A stretch of 64,000 nt of DNA from an uncultured Chitinophagaceae bacterium. Its GTDB lineage: Bacteria > Bacteroidota > Bacteroidia > Chitinophagales > Chitinophagaceae. The notes beneath the pieces are model-generated. The model had not been told where the DNA came from. It saw only the letters and a program-made list of their open reading frames with translations, and searched no databases. The translations under genes and the position numbers were made by a program. The stretch lies in NCBI GenBank assembly GCA_937996595.1, contig CALKVC010000239.1, positions 1 to 64,000 of the forward strand, read 5' to 3'. This document shows, piece after piece, positions 7,727-12,956 of this stretch. The first letter of the stretch is position 1. Each line of letters opens with the position of its first letter.

Positions 7727-7768
7727 AAAAGCCCGGTCGTAATGGTAAAACGACCGGGCTTTTTATTT
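7727..7768 (+). terminator. Strong hairpin immediately upstream of the tRNA array
   Basis: A 14-bp stem: AAAAGCCCGGTCGT (7727-7740) against ACGACCGGGCTTTT (7750-7763), loop AATGGTAAA, then further T bases. Only 11 bases separate it from the first tRNA-like gene, leaving no room for a promoter, so it may be an attenuator or a processing site rather than a simple terminator. The loop resembles a tRNA D-loop (AATGGTA also occurs in the Phe unit of the array). Confidence 0.8.
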
Positions 7769-7779
7769 CAGTAATAAAT

Positions 7780-7851
7780 GGTTCGTTGCTGTAACGGCTT
7801 ACATCACAGATTGTAGATCTGTTGAAATGGGTTCAATTCCCATACGAACCG
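7780..7851 (+). tRNA. tRNA-Tyr(GTA)-like, short variable loop
   Basis: First unit of the array. Acceptor GGTTCGT (7780-7786) pairs perfectly with ACGAACC (7844-7850). Anticodon stem ACAGA/TCTGT encloses TTGTAGA, anticodon GTA at 7813-7815. T-arm ATGGG-TTCAATT-CCCAT. The D-stem has three pairs. The variable loop is only 4 bases (TGAA), whereas bacterial tRNA-Tyr normally has a long variable arm, so this is not a standard housekeeping tRNA-Tyr. It is followed by GCA instead of GCCA. Confidence 0.8.
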
Positions 7852-7857
7852 CAGGAT

Positions 7858-7930
7858 GTTGTTTTTAGCTTATATGGTAAAGCGTTCCGTTGTGAGCGGT
7901 AAGAACAGGGTTCGATTCCCGGAGACAACC
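7858..7930 (+). tRNA. tRNA-His(GTG)-like
   Basis: Acceptor GTTGTTT pairs with AGACAAC (7923-7929) with one G-T pair, C at position 73 as usual for tRNA-His. Anticodon loop TTGTGAG has GTG at 7892-7894; the anticodon stem has one mismatch. The D-arm GCTT/AAGC is complete, but there is one extra base between acceptor and D-stem, and no encoded G-1 opposite C73. T-arm CAGGG-TTCGATT-CCCGG has one mismatch. A plausible but worn tRNA-His. Confidence 0.7.
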
Positions 7931-7938
7931 AATAAAAC

Positions 7939-8011
7939 AGCGATCTGGTGTAACTGGCAACATACTGGTCTCATAAACCAGCGGATACAGGTTCAAGTCC
8001 TGTGATCGCGA
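7939..8011 (+). tRNA. tRNA-Met(CAT)-like
   Basis: Six acceptor pairs (GCGATC 7940-7945 with GATCGC 8004-8009) with an A1-G72 mismatch. D-stem GTGT/ACAT, anticodon stem CTGGT/ACCAG around CTCATAA, anticodon CAT at 7972-7974, T-arm ACAGG-TTCAAGT-CCTGT perfect. The unpaired 1-72 recalls initiator tRNA, but the T11-A24 pair and the anticodon stem are elongator-like. CAT could also belong to tRNA-Ile2. Followed by CA. Confidence 0.8.
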
Positions 8012-8016
8012 CAAAA

Positions 8017-8088
8017 TGCGGTTTAGCTCAAAGGCAGAGCATTACCCTGATACGGTAAAGGTTATTGGTTCAAATCCAATAGCCGCAA
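8017..8088 (+). tRNA. tRNA-Ile(GAT)-like
   Basis: Acceptor TGCGGTT pairs with AGCCGCA (one G-T pair), D-stem GCTC/GAGC, anticodon stem TTACC/GGTAA with loop CTGATAC, anticodon GAT at 8049-8051, T-arm ATTGG-TTCAAAT-CCAAT perfect. The best-formed unit of the array. tRNA-Ile(GAT) is usually inside rRNA operons, so this is likely an extra copy. Ends A73-CA. Confidence 0.88.
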
Positions 8089-8093
8089 CAAAT

Positions 8094-8167
8094 AGTCTCG
8101 TAGCTCAATTGGAAGATGTATCCCGCTTTTAACGGGAGGGTTGTGAGTTCGAATCTCACCGGGACTA
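8094..8167 (+). tRNA. tRNA-Lys(TTT)-like, weak D-arm
   Basis: Acceptor AGTCTCG pairs with CGGGACT; anticodon stem TCCCG/CGGGA around CTTTTAA, anticodon TTT at 8128-8130; T-arm GTGAG-TTCGAAT-CTCAC perfect. The D-stem keeps only two of four pairs (GCTC against GATG) and an extra base follows it. Ends A73-CA. A second, permuted Lys-like element lies downstream of the ATPase gene. Confidence 0.8.
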
Positions 8168-8170
8168 CAG

Positions 8171-8241
8171 GGAAACATAGTTCAATGGCAGAACAGTTGG
8201 TTGTTAACCTCCTGGTGAATGTTCGAATCATTCTGTTTCCG
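8171..8241 (+). tRNA. tRNA-Asn(GTT)-like
   Basis: Acceptor GGAAACA/TGTTTCC perfect, D-stem GTTC/GAAC perfect, T-arm GAATG-TTCGAAT-CATTC perfect. Anticodon loop TTGTTAA with GTT at 8203-8205, but the anticodon stem GTTGG/CCTCC has two mismatches. Only one base separates it from the encoded CA of the Lys unit. Ends G73-CA. Confidence 0.78.
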
Positions 8242-8245
8242 CAGG

Positions 8246-8273
8246 TTGTAAATAAACAGAAGTGTATTTACAA
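8246..8273 (+). other. Perfect 9-bp hairpin in the Asn-Phe spacer
   Basis: TTGTAAATA (8246-8254) pairs with TATTTACAA (8265-8273) around a 10-base loop AACAGAAGTG. All other spacers in the array are a few bases long; this one is 42 bases after the Asn CA and holds this structure. No T-run, so not an intrinsic terminator. It may be a processing signal or the remnant of a deleted unit. Confidence 0.6.
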
Positions 8274-8285
8274 ATTCAGGCAAAA

Positions 8286-8356
8286 GGACGGATAACTCAA
8301 TGGTAGAGTGCCGGTTTGAAAAGCCGGTGGTACAGGTTCAAATCCTGTTTCGTCCA
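8286..8356 (+). tRNA. tRNA-Phe(GAA)-like
   Basis: Acceptor GGACGGA pairs with TTCGTCC (one G-T), D-stem ACTC/GAGT, anticodon stem CCGGT/GCCGG around TTGAAAA with GAA at 8318-8320, T-arm ACAGG-TTCAAAT-CCTGT perfect. Ends A73-CA. It is the last array unit, 24 bases before the ATPase start codon, so the array and ATPase are probably on one transcript. Confidence 0.85.
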
Positions 8357-8382
8357 CAATTAAAAAGTTAAAAAATTAAAAA

Positions 8383-9456
8383 ATGAAAATCGATCAGCAA
8401 AACATCTTTAATGCAAACAGCATTTTCGACAATGGCTTCCTTTGCGGTAAAGCATTATACCTGTATTGCTTTAATTCGATACCAAGTGTAAATTATATTG
8501 GCAATATTGATGGGGAAAAAGCATTTCATGCGATCAAAGAAAAATTTGCTTCCATAGTAAAATCTGTTCATGCATACAGGTATCACGATGATAAAAACAG
8601 GAAAACAGGTTTTAATGAAACATTCATGATCCTGAACAACGGTTGTATACTTGAATTCGACACAGGTTATTGCGAAATATACCACAATGGTAAACTGGAT
8701 GATTTCATTGATACATGTATAATGCTGATGAAAGCATTCAAAGCAAGACAACGAAAAAAACCACTGGAGATAAACCTGGTTTCAAGGAACAGAAATGGTT
8801 TGTACTTAAAAGGGATGGAGATCAACAAAACGAAACTGGACATTGATCTTTATTATGAAGATGATTTCAGGGAAGTGGATACTGTTATCAGTAAAAGATT
8901 AAGGCAGCAAAATGATAAAGGAATTGTATTGCTCCATGGCTTGCCGGGAACAGGAAAAACAACTTACCTGCGATACCTGGTGGGCCGGATCAAAAAGAAA
9001 GTGCTGTTTCTGTCACCGGCAGCGGCTACAAACCTGATGGACCCGGATTTTATTGAATTGCTCATTGATAATCCCAATTGTGTATTGATCATTGAAGATG
9101 CAGAAAATATCATCATGGACAGAAAGATCAGCAACAACATGTCTGTATCTAATCTGTTGAATATTTCAGATGGTTTACTGGCAGATTTTTTAAATGTCCA
9201 GATCATCTGCACTTTTAATAATTCACTAACACTGGTTGATAATGCATTGATGCGTAAAGGCAGGTTGATTGCCCGGTATGAATTCGGAAAACTGGGTATT
9301 CAAAAGTCGCAACGTTTATCTGAAAAGTTCGGATTTGATACGTTGATTACAGAACCCATGACTGTTGCTGAACTGGCCAACCAGCATGAAAGGCAAATGG
9401 AACCCGAAAAGGTGGAAGTAATTGGTTTCAGGCGCAGTAATGTGGTAATGAATTGA
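8383..9456 (+). CDS. BCS1-like AAA+ ATPase
   Basis: A 357-residue protein. The N-terminal half (residues 1-150) has no recognised domain and no transmembrane helix. The C-terminal half is an AAA module: Walker A GLPGTGKTT at residues 186-194, Walker B VLIIEDAE at 234-241, sensor-1 TFNN near 277-280, and the arginine-containing R-K-G-R at 291-294. The stretch SNLLNISDGLL resembles BCS1, a mitochondrial AAA protein that moves folded proteins across membranes; bacterial relatives are common but poorly understood. It lies between two tRNA-like regions and upstream of slipin and rtcB on the same strand, implying a motor or remodelling role in the same system, perhaps on an RNA-protein complex. Function inferred from context only. 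Confidence 0.85.
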   Translation: MKIDQQNIFNANSIFDNGFLCGKALYLYCFNSIPSVNYIGNIDGEKAFHAIKEKFASIVKSVHAYRYHDDKNRKTGFNETFMILNNGCILEFDTGYCEIYHNGKLDDFIDTCIMLMKAFKARQRKKPLEINLVSRNRNGLYLKGMEINKTKLDIDLYYEDDFREVDTVISKRLRQQNDKGIVLLHGLPGTGKTTYLRYLVGRIKKKVLFLSPAAATNLMDPDFIELLIDNPNCVLIIEDAENIIMDRKISNNMSVSNLLNISDGLLADFLNVQIICTFNNSLTLVDNALMRKGRLIARYEFGKLGIQKSQRLSEKFGFDTLITEPMTVAELANQHERQMEPEKVEVIGFRRSNVVMN

Positions 9457-9594
9457 TAGATATTTATATGTTGACTGCAGCGTCAACTCAAAAGCTTGCT
9501 TAACGGCAAGAAGGGAATTGTTGAATATACTGCAAACCTGGTACGTGTTTTCAAAGCACTACAGTGCAGAAGCCTTAGCTCTCTGTATGCTGTT
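9457..9594 (+). other. Structured non-coding stretch after the ATPase
   Basis: No gene is visible. It holds three short hairpins: GTTGAC-TGCAGC-GTCAAC (9470-9487), CTTGC-TTAACG-GCAAG (9495-9510, D-arm-like because the loop ends in a G next to the G of the stem) and GCACT-AC-AGTGC (9556-9567). It may contain further worn tRNA fragments; no complete cloverleaf could be built. Confidence 0.45.
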
Positions 9595-9611
9595 GCATCA
9601 ATTGGCAATGC
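9595..9611 (+). other. tRNA D-arm-like fragment
   Basis: GCAT-CAATTGGCA-ATGC forms a 4-bp stem with the conserved GG of a D-loop. It directly precedes the 3' portion of a Lys-like tRNA. The bases upstream do not pair with the acceptor strand TTCGTAT at 9648-9654, so it does not complete a normal linear tRNA. Confidence 0.5.
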
Positions 9612-9614
9612 CCT

Positions 9615-9689
9615 CTTTAACCTGTGGGTCAGGGGTTCGATTCCCCTTTCGTATAAAATACGAATAGCTCAGTTGGCAGAGCAACAGAC
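9615..9689 (+). tRNA. Candidate permuted tRNA-Lys(TTT)-like element
   Basis: The 3' portion comes first: CTTTAA and CCTGT (9621-9625), variable GGGTC, T-arm AGGGG-TTCGATT-CCCCT (9631-9647) and acceptor strand TTCGTAT (9648-9654). After only AAA, the 5' portion follows: acceptor strand ATACGAA (9658-9664), D-arm GCTC-AGTTGGCA-GAGC (9667-9682) and ACAGAC (9684-9689). The two acceptor strands pair 7 of 7 and ACAG pairs with CTGT, so folding the halves together gives a canonical cloverleaf with anticodon TTT if joined inside the anticodon loop. Read linearly, neither unit has a matching acceptor. Base 33 would be C unless joining removes it. Confidence 0.55.
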
Positions 9690-9694
9690 ATAGC

Positions 9695-9763
9695 GCGGGT
9701 TCGAATCCCGCTCCACCGTAAAGTGGATAGTGTAGTGGATAGCACAAAGCACTTCGGATGCTT
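9695..9763 (+). tRNA. Candidate permuted tRNA-Arg(TCG)-like element
   Basis: The 3' portion is T-arm GCGGG-TTCGAAT-CCCGC (9695-9711) and acceptor strand TCCAC (9712-9716). After CGTAAA, the 5' portion follows: acceptor GTGGA (9723-9727), D-arm GTGT/GCAC with GG in the loop, and a perfect anticodon arm AAGCA-CTTCGGA-TGCTT (9747-9763) with anticodon TCG at 9754-9756. Five acceptor pairs form across the junction. It has the same end-to-start order as the Lys-like element just upstream and shares its linear unit with that element's 5' portion. Confidence 0.5.
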
Positions 9764-10059
9764 ACTAAACAAAGAAGTTCATCACTTCTTAAAAAAGGAT
9801 GAGTATAAAGTAATGGTTGACGTTTATTTATTGAAGCCTGTAATGGCTTCAATAAAAACCGGTAAATCACCAGCTAAAGTGAATGGCGGTCGAAAGGATA
9901 ATATTGCCCGGCTTTGAGTAATGTTTATGATGTGATGAACAGGTGTTAAGGTTTGCTGATATTATTTAATTGACTTAAGCACTTTACCGTGATATCCCGG
10001 GGAACGTCAACCGGCTTTATGTAAACTGATTATTAAATGATTGCTTTGATTTTTTTAAC
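9764..10059 (+). other. Hairpin-rich gap before slipin
   Basis: AAGAAGT-TCATC-ACTTCTT (9772-9790) is a perfect stem whose inner part (AGAAG, loop TTCATCA, CTTCT) resembles a T-arm. A 12-bp stem TTTATTGAAGCC/GGCTTCAATAAA spans 9827-9856. GGTTGACGT (9815-9823) is inverted as ACGTCAACC at 10004-10012. A short reading frame ending at 9917 runs through these structures and is not trusted. No firm promoter is seen for the slipin gene. Confidence 0.5.
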
Positions 10060-11187
10060 ATGAACAAAGCAGGTAAATTAAAAAAAATGAAAAGGATTAA
10101 AATCAATGCCTACGAAGTTGGGCTTGTAGTAAAAAACGGAGAGTACATAAAAATGCTGTCAGAGGGTGTTTATTGGTTCTGGAAAGGGGAAGAGGTTTGG
10201 AGGTACGATATGCTGAAACAATTCTTTCCTTCCATAGAATTGAATATTCTGTTACAGGATGCTGTTTTGGCAAATGCACTTTATGTGATTGATGTAAAAG
10301 AAAATGAAATTGTACTGCAGTTTGAAAATGGTTTATTGAAACAGGTATTGCAGGCTGGCCGGTATACTTTCTGGAAATCTGTGATTAATTATGAATTTGT
10401 AAAAGCAGATACCGGTAAAATTGAGATCACTGAAAATATCAGCAGAACTATATTGCAACATAAAGCATTGGCTGCTTTTGTAAGGGTATTTTCAGTGGAA
10501 AGTTACGAGAAAGCTGTATTGTTTGCAGATGGCAAATACGAAAAGATACTGGAAGCCGGCGTATATTACTGGTGGAGAAACAACATCACGGTGTCAGTAG
10601 GTAAGGTTGACGTACGTATGCAACAGGTAGAGATCAACGGACAGGAAATTCTCACCAGGGACAAAGCTGCCATTCGTATCAATGCATGGGCACAGTACCG
10701 GGTAACCGATATCGAAAAATCCCTGTTGCAGAACCGGGAATACGAAAAACAGTTGTATGTTACTTTTCAGTTTGCATTAAGGGAATACGTTGCTTTGCTG
10801 GGATTGGATGAACTGTTGCAAAAGAAGGAAAGTATTGTGCCTTTTGTACTGGAATCTGTAAAAGAACAGGCCGAATCTTTGGGTGTATTGGTAAATGGGT
10901 TTGGTATCCGCGACATTATTCTTCCCGGTGATGTAAAGGAGATAATGAACCAGGTACTGGTTGCAGAGAAAAAAGCCCAGGCCAATATTATCATGCGGCG
11001 TGAAGAAACTGCCAGTACCCGTAGCCTGTTGAATACTGCGAAACTGATGGAAGAAAATGTGATGCTTTGGAAACTGAAGGAAATGGAATACGTTGAAAAG
11101 ATCGCAGAGAAGATCAGTCATATCAGTGTGAATGGTAACGGGGTATTGATAGATCAGTTGAAACAGATCTTTGTTTCAACTAAATAA
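10060..11187 (+). CDS. Slipin / SPFH (band 7) family protein
   Basis: A 375-residue SPFH-domain protein. The start of the domain (MKRIKINAYEVGLVVKNGEY) follows an optional nine-residue extension, so the ATG at 10087 is an alternative start. Residues 150-300 carry the band 7 core (EILTRDKAAIRINAWAQYRV, then LGVLVNGFGIRDIILPGDV), followed by a helical, charged C-terminal region with coiled-coil character. There is no clear N-terminal membrane helix, unlike most slipins. SPFH proteins build ring or cage scaffolds at membranes. Slipin-type genes are known neighbours of rtcB in bacterial RNA-repair loci (from memory), and rtcB follows here 91 bp downstream on the same strand. Confidence 0.88.
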   Translation: MNKAGKLKKMKRIKINAYEVGLVVKNGEYIKMLSEGVYWFWKGEEVWRYDMLKQFFPSIELNILLQDAVLANALYVIDVKENEIVLQFENGLLKQVLQAGRYTFWKSVINYEFVKADTGKIEITENISRTILQHKALAAFVRVFSVESYEKAVLFADGKYEKILEAGVYYWWRNNITVSVGKVDVRMQQVEINGQEILTRDKAAIRINAWAQYRVTDIEKSLLQNREYEKQLYVTFQFALREYVALLGLDELLQKKESIVPFVLESVKEQAESLGVLVNGFGIRDIILPGDVKEIMNQVLVAEKKAQANIIMRREETASTRSLLNTAKLMEENVMLWKLKEMEYVEKIAEKISHISVNGNGVLIDQLKQIFVSTK

Positions 11188-11204
11188 GTTAATAGTTGCT
11201 CTGC

Positions 11205-11253
11205 ACAAAGACTGTAAATGGTAAAAAATTATTTTATTGTTTATAGTCTTTGT
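11205..11253 (+). other. Long hairpin in the rtcB leader
   Basis: ACAAAGACTGTAAA (11205-11218) pairs with TTTATAGTCTTTGT (11240-11253): 14 pairs including one G-T, with a 21-base AT-rich loop. It occupies the slipin-rtcB gap and ends 25 bases before the rtcB start. No T-run follows, so it is more likely an RNA processing, stability or control element than a terminator. Confidence 0.6.
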
Positions 11254-11278
11254 ACCTGAGTGGCATAAAAAGTAAATA

Positions 11279-12742
11279 ATGAAAAAATTAAAAATACAAG
11301 GTAAAGAAATAAGGGAAATTGGTTATCCGGAAGGGCCGGTAATTAGTATTGCCATGCATGTGATGGAAAAGAATTTAAAACATCATAAAAAAGAAGTTGT
11401 AATAGAGATTCTGAAAAAAGTTTCAGATGCACCGGAAGAATATATTAATGATGAAGTACTTTCTGCCATAGCAAAAGCGCTATTACCGAAACCTTCCGCA
11501 GAAGGAGCAGAAATATCTTTAAATCAGCATGGCATTCAATTCAATGTTTTTGGAGCAGAACACATCGAACAGGGTGCACTTAACCAGATGTACCAGGCTG
11601 CTAAATTACCTGTTGCAATAGCTGGTGCATTGATGCCGGATGCACATCATGGCTATGGTTTGCCAATTGGAGGAGTACTGGCTGTAGAAAATGCTGTGAT
11701 ACCATATGGTGTTGGTGTTGACATTGGTTGCAGGATGTGTTTATCTGTTTTTGACATTGATCCTGCTGTATTGGTACAAAAGGAAAGTTATTTTAGCAGG
11801 GAATTGAATGAAGCGACTTTGTTTGGAGGCGGAAGGCAATTTGACAGGTCAACGGCTCATGAAATACTTGACAATAATCTTTTCAATGATATCAGTATGT
11901 TGAAACCGTTGCAGGCAAGAGCGGCCAGGCAACTGGGTTCTTCCGGTTCAGGAAATCATTTTGTAGAATTTGGTATTGTTGAAATTGAGGAACTGGATGA
12001 AGTGTTGAACATTGTTCCGGGGAAATACCTGGGTCTGTTGTCGCATTCTGGTTCCAGGGCATTAGGTGCTGCCATAGCCAATCATTATACAAAGATTGCA
12101 AAGCAAAAAAGAAGGTTGCCCGGTGAAGCAAATAATCTTGCCTGGCTTTCACTGGATGAGCAAGAAGGCATTGAATACTGGCTGGCCATGAACCTAGCAG
12201 GAGAATATGCTTCTGCCTGTCATCATGTGATTCATGCAAAGATTGCCGGGCAACTGGGAACGAAACCAATAAAAATGGTAGAGAATCACCACAACTTTGC
12301 CTGGAAGGAAAACTTTGATGGAAAAGATGTAATTGTACATAGAAAAGGGGCAACACCTGCAGGTAAAAATTTGTTGGGTGTGATTCCCGGAAGTATGACT
12401 GCACCCGGATTTATCGTTAAGGGAAAAGGCGAAACAGCATCTTTACATTCGGCATCACACGGTGCCGGCAGAAGGTTAAGCAGAACTGCTGCACTTGGAT
12501 CAATTTCAGCCAATGCTTTACAAAATGAATTACGAAAGCATGCTGTAAAACTCATAGGTGGCGGATTGGACGAGGCACCCTTTGCATACAAGGATATTCA
12601 GGTTGTTATGAAATCGCAACAGGCACTGGTAGATATTGTAGGCAGATTTATTCCTAAAATTGTAAAAATGGATGGAGCAGCTCCAAAAAAGCGAACGAAA
12701 AATTCATTACACACTCATACAGGTGAACCTGATGGTGAATAG
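11279..12742 (+). CDS. rtcB: RtcB family RNA-splicing ligase
   Basis: A 487-residue RtcB, close to the usual length (about 480 in archaeal RtcB). It joins RNA ends carrying 2',3'-cyclic phosphate or 3'-phosphate to 5'-OH ends using GTP and manganese, the end types left by tRNA-splicing and anticodon nucleases. All key residues are visible: D148-x2-C151 (VDIGC), H227 in GSGNH, H256 in LSHSGSR, H337 in ENHHN, and the guanylylated histidine H394 in HGAGRR. The ligase is therefore predicted active. The gene ends the tRNA array-ATPase-slipin locus and is followed by a strong terminator. The adjacent unusual tRNA-like elements are its most obvious candidate substrates. Confidence 0.95.
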   Translation: MKKLKIQGKEIREIGYPEGPVISIAMHVMEKNLKHHKKEVVIEILKKVSDAPEEYINDEVLSAIAKALLPKPSAEGAEISLNQHGIQFNVFGAEHIEQGALNQMYQAAKLPVAIAGALMPDAHHGYGLPIGGVLAVENAVIPYGVGVDIGCRMCLSVFDIDPAVLVQKESYFSRELNEATLFGGGRQFDRSTAHEILDNNLFNDISMLKPLQARAARQLGSSGSGNHFVEFGIVEIEELDEVLNIVPGKYLGLLSHSGSRALGAAIANHYTKIAKQKRRLPGEANNLAWLSLDEQEGIEYWLAMNLAGEYASACHHVIHAKIAGQLGTKPIKMVENHHNFAWKENFDGKDVIVHRKGATPAGKNLLGVIPGSMTAPGFIVKGKGETASLHSASHGAGRRLSRTAALGSISANALQNELRKHAVKLIGGGLDEAPFAYKDIQVVMKSQQALVDIVGRFIPKIVKMDGAAPKKRTKNSLHTHTGEPDGE

Positions 12743-12748
12743 TTTTTT

Positions 12749-12783
12749 AGCATGCTCAAACATTTGTTTGGGCATGCTTTTAT
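12749..12783 (+). terminator. Intrinsic terminator after rtcB
   Basis: A 13-bp stem AGCATGCTCAAAC/GTTTGGGCATGCT (one T-G pair) with loop ATTT, followed by TTTT. It marks the end of the slipin-rtcB transcript. Confidence 0.85.
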
Positions 12784-12956
12784 CTGCAATTATCATTATT
12801 TTCTACAGAATTTATTGCAAATATTTATTTAGCCGGAAAAGAATTACCGCTTGTCATGCAGCATTTCCGTTCATAACTAAATCCTTATTTATAAGTGCAG
12901 CACGGTAACCCTATTACCTGATTCTCTCTTTCAGGATCAATTCTAAAACTATTGTT

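Noticed and set aside
7939..8011. Reading the Met-like unit as an initiator tRNA because of its 1-72 mismatch
   Set aside because: The D-stem has the elongator-type T11-A24 pair and the anticodon stem lacks the three G-C pairs of initiators.
9723..9917. A 64-codon plus-strand frame overlapping the Arg-like tRNA element
   Set aside because: It begins with a GTG inside the tRNA acceptor strand and passes through two perfect hairpins; tRNA structure explains the first part better. A shorter frame from the ATG at 9813 cannot be excluded.
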